Assembly (NCBI RefSeq): GCF_017948485.1
Contig: NZ_JAFFSX010000034.1
Span: 1 to 64,000 of the forward strand
Reading direction: 5' to 3'
DNA from: Streptomyces sp. GESEQ-35
GTDB taxonomy: Bacteria; Actinomycetota; Actinomycetes; Streptomycetales; Streptomycetaceae
Length of the DNA stretch: 64,000 nt
In this document: piece after piece, positions 17,674-25,745 of the stretch
How positions within the stretch are numbered: position 1 is the first letter of the stretch
Layout: each line of letters opens with the position of its first letter
Program-made: the position numbers and the translations under genes
Notes under the pieces: model-generated
The model's database searches: none
Told to the model about the DNA's origin: nothing
What the model saw: only the letters and a program-made list of their open reading frames with translations

Positions 17674-17705
17674 CGGCCGCCGCCCCTGGGAGGGGACGGC
17701 GGCCG
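17674..17705. terminator. Bidirectional hairpin between LysR and IclR genes
   Basis: CGGCCGCCGCCCC (17674-17686) pairs with GGGGACGGCGGCCG (17692-17705) around a short loop, with one mismatch. It lies 59 bp after the LysR stop and 35 bp after the IclR stop on the other strand. No U-tract, as is common in Streptomyces terminators. Confidence 0.65.
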
Positions 17706-17740
17706 CTGACGGATCGGAGAGATCGAACGGATCGGGGAGA

Positions 17741-18559
17741 TCAGAGAGCCCCGCCACGCAGCCTCGCGCTGATGGTCCTTCCAGCTCGCTGGACGACATC
17801 GGCGAGGCGGTCCAGCCGGTGCGCGGGATCGGTCACCACGCACAACGCCGCCACCGGGGAACCACCGAAACCGGTCAACGGCACGGCCACGCAGCACACG
17901 CCCGCCACCAACTCCTCCCGGTCGAATGCGACACCCTGGTCCCGGATCGCCTTCGCCTCCCGCTGCCAGGTGGCGGGAAGCGGCCCCAACGGCAGCCGCG
18001 GATGTGCTCCGGCCACCAGCACCTTGCCCGCCGCGGTACGCCACGGCCACGTGACCTCGTCACGCAGCCGATCGCGTACGTCATCCGGCGTGGACGACGT
18101 CCATTCCACGACCAGTGTCTGGCCCTCCCACAGCACGCTGACACCGACCATGGCATCCGTGACCTGCGCCAGACGGCGGGCCGGTTCCCGTGCGGCCGGC
18201 CGGAGTCCGGGGTGGGGCTGCCATCGCTGACCGAGCGAGAACATCCGTGGCCCCACCCGGTATCCGCCGGCGAAGCGTTCCACCGCCCCCACGTCCACCA
18301 GTTGTTCCAGTAGCCGGTAGGCGGTGGTTTTGGGCAGTCCGCAATCGGCTGCCAGCCTGGTCAAACCCGCGTCGCCGGCCCGCTCCACCGCTCCCAGCAG
18401 CCCGAAGGCGCCTTCCAGCACGCTCCGTCCACCGGTGTCCGCAGAGGGCACGTCGACCGACGCGGGCCGTCGGCCCCACGGCCTCACCGAAATCCCTTGC
18501 GTATCCCTCGTATCCGTCGAGTCGCATGTCGCCGTGCTGTGCCTCTCGTTCACGCTCAT
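17741..18559 (-). CDS. IclR-family transcriptional regulator
   Basis: From ATG 18559 a 272-residue regulator; the open frame begins at 18655, but the first 32 residues look non-coding. The N-terminal winged HTH is at about residues 40-95 (SVLEGAFGLLGAVERAGDAGLTRLAADCGLPKTTAYRLLEQLVDVGAVERFAGGYRVGPRMF). The GAF-like effector domain follows at about 120-265 (PWRTAAGKVLVAG, VCCVAVPLTGFGGSPVAALCVV). The target is unknown; the neighbouring SARP gene is on the opposite strand with about 215 bp between starts. It may mark the edge of the biosynthetic cluster. Confidence 0.88.
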   Translation of the reverse strand: MSVNERHSTATCDSTDTRDTQGISVRPWGRRPASVDVPSADTGGRSVLEGAFGLLGAVERAGDAGLTRLAADCGLPKTTAYRLLEQLVDVGAVERFAGGYRVGPRMFSLGQRWQPHPGLRPAAREPARRLAQVTDAMVGVSVLWEGQTLVVEWTSSTPDDVRDRLRDEVTWPWRTAAGKVLVAGAHPRLPLGPLPATWQREAKAIRDQGVAFDREELVAGVCCVAVPLTGFGGSPVAALCVVTDPAHRLDRLADVVQRAGRTISARLRGGAL

Positions 18560-18709
18560 CGCCCCCGTCGCTGTCCCCCGTTTGCGACACCTGATTTCCT
18601 GGCGCCACAACCGTTGCGAAATCGCCGCGTGCATATGCGCTTTCGACCGCTGCATCAGCGTGGACCGCGAGCGTGGGGCGGAACGTTGTCGATAGCTTGT
18701 CGCTCAGCA

Positions 18710-18725
18710 CTAGGACAGGTCCTAG
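18710..18725. promoter_or_regulatory. Perfect dyad upstream of the SARP gene
   Basis: CTAGGAC-AG-GTCCTAG is a perfect inverted repeat ending 50 bp before the proposed SARP start. It is positioned over the likely core promoter, so it is a good candidate for the binding site of a regulator that gates the cluster. The binding protein is unknown. Confidence 0.55.
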
Positions 18726-18775
18726 GCCCTGTCGGATGCGCAACGGTGAAAAGCGATCTGCACGGGGGTGCGGAC

Positions 18776-21715
18776 ATGGTGGTGCATTTACGACTGCTGG
18801 GCCCGGTGGAATTCGCGGAACGCGGGCGGGCGAGAGAAGTAGGACCGCCGCAGCGCAGGGCCGTGCTGGCCGCGCTGGCCGTGGACACCGCAATGCCGGT
18901 GGCGGCCGACTTACTGATCCAACGCGTCTGGGGCACCGATCCCCCGGACGGGGCGCGCCGGGCACTGCACGCACACATCGCCCGGATCCGAAGGCTGTGC
19001 GAGACCACCGGCGACGCGGACAACGTGCGGTTTCGTCTGGTGCGCCGCTCGGGCGGATACCTCCTTGAGGCGGACCCGGACCGGGTGGACATCCTCCGTT
19101 TCCGGCATCTGGTAAACCAGGCACGCGAGGCAGGCCGGAGCGACAAGGAGCGGATGTCACTTCTGAGCGAGGCTCTCGGGCTCTGGCGCGGGGAGCCACT
19201 GGCAGGGCTGAGCGGCCAGTGGGCGGCCCGCGTGCGCGAGGCCTGGCGACGGCAGCACGTGGACGCCGCTGTGGAGTGGGCGCAGTTGGAGTTGCGCGCC
19301 GGTGGCACCGTCACCGTGACAGGGCTGCTCAGCGATCTGCTCGGCGAATATCCCATGGCGGAACCCCTCACCGAGGTGCTGATGCGTGCGCTGCACGCCG
19401 CCGATCGGGACGCGGAGGCACTTGGCTGCTACGCCGCTCTGCGGCAGCGCCTCGCAGAAGAACTCGGCTCCGACCCCGGGCCCGGCCTCCAGGCCGTACA
19501 CCAGGCCATCCTGCGAGGAACCCTGCCCCAGCACTCACCCCGGCCGACGCACCACGGGACGGACGAACCCGCCACCGCCGCCCAGTCACCCGCCCCGGCG
19601 ACGACATCCGCCGTCCCGGCCCACGGGGAGCACTTCTGGGGGCCGGCGGGCGGGGTGCCCGCGCAACTGCCCATGGGCGTACGTGGCTTCACCGGACGGC
19701 AGGAGGAGCTCGCCTACCTGGACGGAGTCCTCGCCTCGGCGGCCGACCAGCCGTCCGCCGTGGTGATCTCCGCGGTGTCCGGCACCGCGGGCGTGGGCAA
19801 GACCGCGCTGGCCGTGCACTGGGCGCGTACGGCACAAGGCGCCTTCCCCGACGGGCAGTTGTACGTCAACCTGCGGGGATTCGCCCCCGGAGGCCCGGCG
19901 ATGAGCCCGGCGGAAGCCGTGCGGGGTTTTCTCGACGCCCTGGGTGTGGAGCCCAGCCGTATCCCCGCCCGGCTGGACGCGCAGGCAGGCCTGTACCGCA
20001 GTCTGCTGACCGGACGGCGGATGCTGGTGGTGCTGGACAACGCTCGTGACGCCGAACAGGTCAGGCCGCTCCTGCCCGGTGCGCCCGGCTGCATGGCGCT
20101 CGCGACCAGCCGACGGCAACTGACCGGACTGGCCGCGGCCGAGGGCGCCCACCTCCTCACGCTCGGGCTGCTCTCGCGCGCAGAGGCCCTGGACCTGCTG
20201 ACCACGCGGCTCGGTCCGCACCGGACCGCGGCCGATCCCGCAGCCATCACGGAGATCATCGACCGCTGCGCCGGACTGCCCCTGGCACTGGCCATCGTGG
20301 CCGCCCGAGCCGCCGCGCAACCCGGTCTGCCGCTCGCCCGGCTCGCCCAGGAACTACGCCTTGCCGAGAGCCGGTTGGACGCGCTCGACGGAGGAGACCC
20401 GGCCAGCCGGATACGTGCAGTGTTCTCCTGGTCGTATCGCGCGCTGCACCCCGAGGCCGCCAAGCTGTTCCGGTTCCTGGGGCTGCACCCGGGACCGGAC
20501 ATCGGGCTACCGGCGGCAGCCGCACTGGCGGGCGTACCGGTGGCGGAAATCCGTGCTCCGCTCACGGAGCTGGTGCGCGGACACCTGCTCGCGGAGCCCG
20601 CTGAGGGCCGTTACTCCTTCCACGACCTGCTGCGCGCCTACGCTGCCGACCTGGTCGCCACACATGACGACGACGCCGTCGGCCGTGGTGCGACCCGTCG
20701 GATGCTGGACCACTATCTGCACACCGCCCACCGGGCCGACGTACTGCTGACTCCCCAGCCCCATCCGGAGCCGCTGCCTCCTGCCGACCCGGGCTCCGCG
20801 CCCATGGAGCTGTCGGACCACCAGCAGGCACAGACCTGGTTCACGGCCGAGTATCCGGTGCTGCTCGCCGCTGTGCGGAAGGCGACGGCCGCCGGATTCG
20901 ACACCCACACCTACCGGCTCGCCTCAGCCATCACCACCTACCTCGACCGGCACGGACACTGGCAGGCGCTGGCCACCGTCCAGGCAACCGCCCTGGAGGC
21001 CGCACGACGCCGGGAGGACACAGCGGGCCAGGCCGAGGCCCACCGCGGCTTCGGCCTGGCCCAGGACCGGCTGAACCGGCGCGACGAAGCACGCACCCAC
21101 TACCTGCTCGCCCTGCAGCTGTTCGGCGCACTCGGAAACCATCCCGGACAGGCCCGCACCCACCAGCACCTCGCGCGGATGACCGCCGCTCAGCAACTCC
21201 ACCAGCAGGCCCTCGACCACGCCCATCACAGCCTCACGCACTACCGGGCCGCCGGAGACAGGGCGGGGCAGTCGGCCGCGCTCAACCACGTCGGATGGCT
21301 GCACGCGCAACTCGGCGCCCAGGAGCAGGCCTTGGTGCACTGCCGGCAGTCACTCGCGCTGGCCCAGGAAACCGGCGACCTCAACGGGCAGGCCCATACA
21401 TGGGACAGCCTCGGCTACATTCACCACCGCCTCGGCCGGTATGCCGGGGCCGTCGACTGCTACCGGCAGGCCATCGGACTCTTCCGCCGGACCGGCGACC
21501 TGCACAGCGAAGTCGCGGGCCTGGTCTGCCTCGGCGACATCCACCGTGCCACCGACCGCCACGACGCCGCCCACAGCGCCTGGAGCCGCGCCCTGGCCAT
21601 CGCCGACGAACTCGGTCTCCCGGACACGGATCCGCAGCGTGCCGGCCTGCTCCACCGGCTCCGCCCCCTCCAGGTCCGCGCCTTGCCCCGGTCCGCTCAA
21701 CGGAACCGGCCGTGA
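18776..21715 (+). CDS. AfsR/SARP-type pathway regulator (SARP-NB-ARC-TPR)
   Basis: A 979-residue activator. The start is ATG 18776 (GGGGGTG ribosome binding site); the longer open frame upstream is not coding-like. The OmpR-type winged HTH and BTAD domain fill residues about 1-250 (VEFAERGRAREVGPPQRRAVLAALA; RALHAHIARIRRL). An NB-ARC ATPase follows from about 310 with P-loop SGTAGVGKTAL near residue 335 and Walker B MLVVLDN. TPR repeats occupy about 690-960 (QARTHQHLARM, AHTWDSLGYIHHRLGRYAGAVDCYRQAI). Codons 5 (18788) and 46 (18911) are TTA, so translation should depend on the bldA leucyl-tRNA. It precedes the LAL gene and is the likely cluster activator. Confidence 0.92.
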   Translation: MVVHLRLLGPVEFAERGRAREVGPPQRRAVLAALAVDTAMPVAADLLIQRVWGTDPPDGARRALHAHIARIRRLCETTGDADNVRFRLVRRSGGYLLEADPDRVDILRFRHLVNQAREAGRSDKERMSLLSEALGLWRGEPLAGLSGQWAARVREAWRRQHVDAAVEWAQLELRAGGTVTVTGLLSDLLGEYPMAEPLTEVLMRALHAADRDAEALGCYAALRQRLAEELGSDPGPGLQAVHQAILRGTLPQHSPRPTHHGTDEPATAAQSPAPATTSAVPAHGEHFWGPAGGVPAQLPMGVRGFTGRQEELAYLDGVLASAADQPSAVVISAVSGTAGVGKTALAVHWARTAQGAFPDGQLYVNLRGFAPGGPAMSPAEAVRGFLDALGVEPSRIPARLDAQAGLYRSLLTGRRMLVVLDNARDAEQVRPLLPGAPGCMALATSRRQLTGLAAAEGAHLLTLGLLSRAEALDLLTTRLGPHRTAADPAAITEIIDRCAGLPLALAIVAARAAAQPGLPLARLAQELRLAESRLDALDGGDPASRIRAVFSWSYRALHPEAAKLFRFLGLHPGPDIGLPAAAALAGVPVAEIRAPLTELVRGHLLAEPAEGRYSFHDLLRAYAADLVATHDDDAVGRGATRRMLDHYLHTAHRADVLLTPQPHPEPLPPADPGSAPMELSDHQQAQTWFTAEYPVLLAAVRKATAAGFDTHTYRLASAITTYLDRHGHWQALATVQATALEAARRREDTAGQAEAHRGFGLAQDRLNRRDEARTHYLLALQLFGALGNHPGQARTHQHLARMTAAQQLHQQALDHAHHSLTHYRAAGDRAGQSAALNHVGWLHAQLGAQEQALVHCRQSLALAQETGDLNGQAHTWDSLGYIHHRLGRYAGAVDCYRQAIGLFRRTGDLHSEVAGLVCLGDIHRATDRHDAAHSAWSRALAIADELGLPDTDPQRAGLLHRLRPLQVRALPRSAQRNRP

Positions 21716-21806
21716 CACGGCCGGTCCCCGGCACCACGCTGCCTACCGGCAATTCATCGCACATCGGTTCATAAAACGTCGGAACTCGCACGACACGACT
21801 TCAGAA

Positions 21807-21822
21807 ACACACGGGGGTGTGT
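21807..21822 (+). promoter_or_regulatory. Hairpin enclosing the LAL-gene ribosome binding site
   Basis: ACACAC-GGGG-GTGTGT forms a perfect 6-bp stem with the Shine-Dalgarno G-run in the loop and right arm. It ends 2 bp before ATG 21825. Such a structure could limit translation initiation. The stem is short, so its stability in vivo is uncertain. Confidence 0.45.
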
Positions 21823-21824
21823 GC

Positions 21825-24761
21825 ATGCAGATCGTGGACAACGTTGGCTTGTCCGAACTCGTGGGCCGTGACCTGGAACGTCACGTACTGGAAGAGGCGC
21901 TGGACGAGGCCCGTCACGGGCGCGGCCACACGGTTCTCATCACCGGCGAGGACGGCATCGGGAAGTCCCGACTGGCCCTGGAAGCGGCCCGGTCCGGACG
22001 CCGGCACGGTATGCGGGTGCTCGAAGGGCGGACGAGCCCGGTCGGCCCGACGGTGGCGCTGCGGCCCCTGGCCGAGGCGCTGGCGTGTCTGTTCCGCGAC
22101 GGACAGGGGCCCGACGGTAAGGCCCTCGGCTCCTACCGCGCCGTCCTGGGCGGCCTCGTACCCGAGTACGCGCCCGCCGCCGAGCGTGAACTCCCGCCCG
22201 CCGAAGGGCCCGATGACGCCGAGCCGGACGCATCCCCGGTCCTGCTGGCCGAGTCCGTCCTCCGTCTGGTCGCGGCTGCCGGGGAAGGCCGGGGCAGCCT
22301 GCTCGTTCTCGAAGACCTCCACGACGCCGACGTCGGCACGCTGGCCGTGGTGGAGTACCTGGCGGACAACCTCGCCCGCCAGGGCATCGTCCTCCTCGTC
22401 ACGTTCCGTTCCGGTCCGGGCGCCCCCTGGGACCTGGCCCGCGCCCTGACCCGGCGGCGCAGCGGCACGCTCCTGGTGCTGCGCAGGCTCGACCGCGCCG
22501 AAGTCGAACGGCTCGCCGCGTCCCATCCGGACACGGGCGTCACGGCCCTGCCCGCCGAACTGCTCGACGACCTGTACCGCGACAGCGGCGGCAACCCGTT
22601 CATCGCCGAGGAACTGCTGCGCACCATGGTCGCCACCGGCCACTTGGCGCACGGCCCCCAGGGGCATCGGCCGGTACCGGGTGCCGACGCCGGGGTCCCG
22701 CTCGCCGTCGAGCACAGCATCGTCCAGCGCGTCGGCCGGCTCGGGCCCGAAGCGCACCGGCTGCTGTCGGCGGCGGGCGTGATCGGCGAGCGGTTCCCCG
22801 TCTCGGTGCTCCGGCAGGCCCTGGGTATGACGGAGACCGAGATGTTCGGGTATCTGCGATCGGCCGTCGCGGCCGACCTGCTCACCGCCGACGGACCGAC
22901 CTCCGACTGGTACGCCTTCCGCGGCCCGATGACCGTCGCGGCCCTGCTGAGCCGGCTCACCCCGACGGACCGGGCCGCCCTGGCCGGGCAGGCCGCCGAG
23001 GCGGTGGGTGAACTGCATCCCGGACTGCCGGGCGAGTGGTGTCTCTTCGGCGCCGCCCTCAAGCGCTCCGCCGACGACCGGCCGGGCGCCGCGAGGCTGT
23101 TCGCCGAGGCCGGTCGGCGGGCGCTCATGGGAGGCCGGGCCGAAGCCGCGGTCGGCCCGCTGACACAGGCATGGGAACTCCTGGACGACTGTGACGACAC
23201 CCGGTTGCGGGCCGACGTCCTGGCCGAGCTGATGTCGGCGCTGGCGGCGAGCGGCCGGACCGAGCGCGGCCTGGGGCTCGCCGCCGCCCTGGACGAGCTG
23301 GGCGGCCCGGCCGTGGACGCGGAACGCGTGGCGACCCTGCACACTCGGCTCGCCTGGCTGTACCACGCCGACGGGCAGCGGGCCGAAGGGCTGACCCATG
23401 TCGAGGCCGCGCTCACCGTGCTGGGCCCGGACGCGGAGGACCGGCAGACCGCTCAGGTCGAGGCCGTATGGGCCCGGCTGATCGTGGACTCACCGGAGCG
23501 GGCGCAGCAGCTCGCCACCCAGGCCGTCGGCAAGGCCGAGCGGGCGGGCCTGCCGGCGCTCGCCTGCCTGGCATGGCAGGTACGTGGTCTCGTCGCACAG
23601 CAGCGAGGCTCGCGCGACGCGGCCCTCTGCTTCGACCACATGCAGGCCGTGGCCGACGGCCACGGACTGCCCCTGTGGCGGATGCGCGCGATGTTCCACC
23701 GCGCCGGTCAGCAGTGGCTGGTCTCCGGAGACCGGGCCGCACTCGTCCGGGTACGTCGGCACGCCGGGCACCTGGGCGCGACGGCGCTGCGCACCGGCGT
23801 CGACCTTCTGCTGTCCCTGGACCACGTCCTGCGCGGCGAGTACACAACGGCCGACGCCCTGACCGAGGCCGAGGCGGGGAGGGCCGTTCTCTCCGGCAGC
23901 GACGCGCGGTTCCTTACGGCGGTCCGCGCGATCAGCGCTGCCCACCAGGGGCGGCTCGACGCGCCGGAACACGTGCCCGTTGGAGGAGAGGTCGAGCCGT
24001 CACCGTGGACGCCGCTCACCCGGGGGCTGGGCGAGGCGGTGCGCGCGCTGTTGGCGGAGGACCGTGACCGGGCCCGCCTCGACCTGGCCGATGCGGCGGC
24101 CGAGGAGGCCGTACTGCCCGCGCCCTATCCGCTGGCCGGACAGTACGGGCTGGCCCTGCTGCTGGATGTGCTGGCGAAGGACGCCGACTGGCCGCGCTAT
24201 CACGAAGTGGCCGCCACCGAGGCGAGTCAACTGCGGTGGAACCGGCACTTCTTGCTGCTGGCGAAGGCCGTCCTGCTGGGCCGTGAAGGGCGGGGCGCGG
24301 AGGCGGCCGTCGCCAGGGAGGAGGCCACGGCGCTCGGGGAGCCGTACGTGATGGCCGCACATCTTGGTCTGCGGCTGGTCGCCGAGGCCGCCTGCGCCGA
24401 CCACTGGGGCGAACCGGTGCGGTGGCTGCGCAGGGCCGAGGAGTACTTCCACCAGGCAGGGTTTCCGGTGGTCGCGCGGGTCTGCCGCACACTGCTGCGG
24501 CGCACGGGTGTGGTGGTGCCGCAGCGCGTGGACGCCGGCCGGGTGCCGCAGCGGCTCCGGTTTCTCGGCGTGACGGAACGGGAGTACGAGGTACTCCTCC
24601 TGATGACGGACCGGCCGGACAACCGCAGCCTGGCCGCCCGGCTGTTCATCTCCCCGCGTACGGTCGAAAAGCACGTCGCGAGCCTGATCCTCAAGACCGA
24701 CCAGCCCAACCGGGCGGCGCTCAACGCGTACGCGGCCCGAATACACCGGGACGAGCGGTAG
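21825..24761 (+). CDS. LAL-family (large ATP-binding LuxR) transcriptional regulator
   Basis: A 978-residue regulator from ATG 21825. The N-terminal AAA-type ATPase has the P-loop ITGEDGIGKSRLA at about residues 40-52 and Walker B SLLVLEDLHDAD near 165. A long helical middle region follows, and a C-terminal LuxR HTH (about 915-975, GVTEREYEVLLLMTDRPDNRSLAARLFISPRTVEKHVASLILKT). LAL proteins are typical pathway-specific activators in Streptomyces gene clusters. It follows the SARP gene by 109 bp on the same strand and converges on the flavoprotein gene. No TTA codon was seen in it. The ATG sits just after a possible Shine-Dalgarno-masking hairpin. Confidence 0.92.
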   Translation: MQIVDNVGLSELVGRDLERHVLEEALDEARHGRGHTVLITGEDGIGKSRLALEAARSGRRHGMRVLEGRTSPVGPTVALRPLAEALACLFRDGQGPDGKALGSYRAVLGGLVPEYAPAAERELPPAEGPDDAEPDASPVLLAESVLRLVAAAGEGRGSLLVLEDLHDADVGTLAVVEYLADNLARQGIVLLVTFRSGPGAPWDLARALTRRRSGTLLVLRRLDRAEVERLAASHPDTGVTALPAELLDDLYRDSGGNPFIAEELLRTMVATGHLAHGPQGHRPVPGADAGVPLAVEHSIVQRVGRLGPEAHRLLSAAGVIGERFPVSVLRQALGMTETEMFGYLRSAVAADLLTADGPTSDWYAFRGPMTVAALLSRLTPTDRAALAGQAAEAVGELHPGLPGEWCLFGAALKRSADDRPGAARLFAEAGRRALMGGRAEAAVGPLTQAWELLDDCDDTRLRADVLAELMSALAASGRTERGLGLAAALDELGGPAVDAERVATLHTRLAWLYHADGQRAEGLTHVEAALTVLGPDAEDRQTAQVEAVWARLIVDSPERAQQLATQAVGKAERAGLPALACLAWQVRGLVAQQRGSRDAALCFDHMQAVADGHGLPLWRMRAMFHRAGQQWLVSGDRAALVRVRRHAGHLGATALRTGVDLLLSLDHVLRGEYTTADALTEAEAGRAVLSGSDARFLTAVRAISAAHQGRLDAPEHVPVGGEVEPSPWTPLTRGLGEAVRALLAEDRDRARLDLADAAAEEAVLPAPYPLAGQYGLALLLDVLAKDADWPRYHEVAATEASQLRWNRHFLLLAKAVLLGREGRGAEAAVAREEATALGEPYVMAAHLGLRLVAEAACADHWGEPVRWLRRAEEYFHQAGFPVVARVCRTLLRRTGVVVPQRVDAGRVPQRLRFLGVTEREYEVLLLMTDRPDNRSLAARLFISPRTVEKHVASLILKTDQPNRAALNAYAARIHRDER

Positions 24762-24763
24762 AC

Positions 24764-24802
24764 GCCGTGGGCGGCCCTGAGAGCCGAAGAGCCGCCCACG
24801 GC
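24764..24802. terminator. Bidirectional terminator between LAL and flavoprotein genes
   Basis: A perfect 12-bp inverted repeat, GCCGTGGGCGGC (24764-24775) and GCCGCCCACGGC (24791-24802), has a 15-nt loop. It sits within 45 bp between two convergent stop codons. Confidence 0.8.
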
Positions 24803-24806
24803 AGTC

Positions 24807-25364
24807 TCAGTCGCCCGACTGAAGGTTCTTCTCCAGCCACGTGACGACGGTCTCCACCACCTCCTCGGGCGGCGGCATGGTGATCCCCTGCGCGTTCTCG
24901 CGCCGCCAGAGCTCGTAGACCACCTGCTCCTGCGGATCGACCACGGTGTGGCCGTCGGCACGCAGCGTGGCGACGTGGCGCCTGGTGGGTTCCTTGACCC
25001 ACATGGAGCGGTTCATGTTCGGGAAGAAGATCGCCGGCCGGTCCGCGGCCAGCAGGACTGTCTGCGCCGGAGTGGCGGCCAGGCCCAGTGCGGCGGCGGC
25101 GAGCGTGTTGGCGGTGGCGGGAAGCACGACGATCGCCGCGGACCGCTTCGCGAACTCGGTGGGATTGAGTGCCGGGTCGTCGCTGGTGTAGGCCTCGTCG
25201 GCATGCCAGGCGGCGACCTGCGGCTGGATGAACCGCGTGGCGCTGCCGGTGAGCAGCACCCGCAGGTCCAGGTCGATCTCCTGGCGCAACCACATGAGGT
25301 AGACGGGGAGTTGACTCGCCGCGCTGGATCCGCAGGCGATCACTGACAGAGCGTCATCTCGCAT
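24807..25364 (-). CDS. HFCD-family flavoprotein, EpiD/LanD-like peptidyl-cysteine decarboxylase
   Basis: A 185-residue flavoprotein of the homo-oligomeric Cys-decarboxylase family (EpiD, MrsD, CypD, and the CoaC half of Dfp). It has the FMN/substrate motifs LPATANTLAAAALGLA (compare PASANT) and FFPNMNRSMW (compare PxMNxxMW), and a His in AAWHADEAY where the family's catalytic His lies. LanD-type members oxidatively decarboxylate a C-terminal Cys of a peptide to an aminoenethiol. The divergent neighbour encodes a small peptide ending in Cys, which suggests the substrate. The ribosome binding site AGGGTGAG precedes ATG 25364. A Dfp-like role in CoA synthesis is less likely because the CoaB half is absent. 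Confidence 0.85.
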   Translation of the reverse strand: MRDDALSVIACGSSAASQLPVYLMWLRQEIDLDLRVLLTGSATRFIQPQVAAWHADEAYTSDDPALNPTEFAKRSAAIVVLPATANTLAAAALGLAATPAQTVLLAADRPAIFFPNMNRSMWVKEPTRRHVATLRADGHTVVDPQEQVVYELWRRENAQGITMPPPEEVVETVVTWLEKNLQSGD

Positions 25365-25394
25365 GTGCTCACCCTGCCCCCGCCGGGCTCCGTC

Positions 25395-25419
25395 CACATG
25401 GGGGCCAGGCCCCCATGTG
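25395..25419. promoter_or_regulatory. Perfect 25-bp palindrome in the divergent RiPP promoter region
   Basis: The 12-bp arm CACATGGGGGCC (25395-25406) is mirrored exactly by GGCCCCCATGTG (25408-25419) around a single A. It lies 31 bp upstream of the flavoprotein start and 144 bp upstream of the peptide start. It is probably an operator for a dimeric cluster regulator. A second, weaker dyad with the same ATGGGG core is centred 45 bp away. Confidence 0.65.
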
Positions 25420-25440
25420 CGGTCTCCGCGCGCCTCAGGA

Positions 25441-25463
25441 ATATGGGGGCATTCACCCCATGT
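25441..25463. promoter_or_regulatory. Second dyad with the same ATGGGG core
   Basis: ATATGGGGGC (25441-25450) faces ACCCCATGT (25455-25463), an imperfect inverted repeat. The half-sites match those of the 25-bp palindrome at 25395. Its centre is about 45 bp from the first one, close to four helical turns, which fits cooperative binding. Confidence 0.5.
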
Positions 25464-25562
25464 CGTACGGCGGCGCCGCTGGCAGTGTCGATGTCGTTCA
25501 CCGGGCCGCGCTTCCGGCGGCCTCTCCGTGACAGCAGCGATCAGCGCAGGGAGGTGAATCAC

Positions 25563-25643
25563 ATGAAGAAGATCTCGGTCCGCAAGCCCGGGTCCATCAA
25601 GCTCACGTCTTCGGCGTCGCTCTACAGCCCCGACGGGTGCTGA
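25563..25643 (+). CDS. Candidate RiPP precursor peptide (26 residues, C-terminal Cys)
   Basis: ATG 25563 follows a near-ideal ribosome binding site, AGGGAGGTGA, 8 bp upstream. This is stronger than that of neighbouring genes, as expected for a precursor. The 26-residue product starts MKKISVRKPG, a basic leader-like part. It continues with a Ser/Thr-rich segment (TSSAS, residues 15-19) and ends SLYSPDGC with Cys as the last residue. The C-terminal Cys next to a divergent LanD-like decarboxylase gene suggests it is decarboxylated there. Ser19 or Ser22 could be ring partners, but no dehydratase is seen. A hairpin follows the stop codon by 6 bp. The peptide has no family I can name. Confidence 0.75.
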   Translation: MKKISVRKPGSIKLTSSASLYSPDGC

Positions 25644-25649
25644 CGTAGC

Positions 25650-25697
25650 CGGTCCGTACCCGTACTCGCCGTGGGTCGTCGGGTGGGGTACGGACCG
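25650..25697 (+). terminator. Hairpin after the precursor gene (terminator/attenuator)
   Basis: CGGTCCGTACCC (25650-25661) is matched exactly by GGGTACGGACCG (25686-25697) with a 24-nt loop. It begins 6 bp after the peptide stop and ends 48 bp before the M50 gene. A partial terminator here would give excess precursor mRNA over enzyme mRNA, as seen in many RiPP operons. Confidence 0.75.
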
Positions 25698-25745
25698 CAT
25701 CACTTGCAGACGCCCTTCGAGCCGGCGAGGAGGCCCGGGTCACTC

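Noticed and set aside
18497..18775. Upstream extension of the SARP frame by 93 codons
   Set aside because: It crosses the promoter dyad at 18710 and overlaps the IclR gene; no homology-like text before MVVHLRLLG.
24807..25364. Housekeeping CoA-pathway Dfp/CoaBC
   Set aside because: Only the HFCD half is present, the CoaB half is missing, and the gene is divergent from a small Cys-ending peptide rather than near priA or metK.
25365..25643. Larger 92-codon ORF in the peptide region starting at 25365
   Set aside because: Same frame is not used by a good ribosome binding site and it runs through the palindromes. The 26-codon frame has the strong ribosome binding site.
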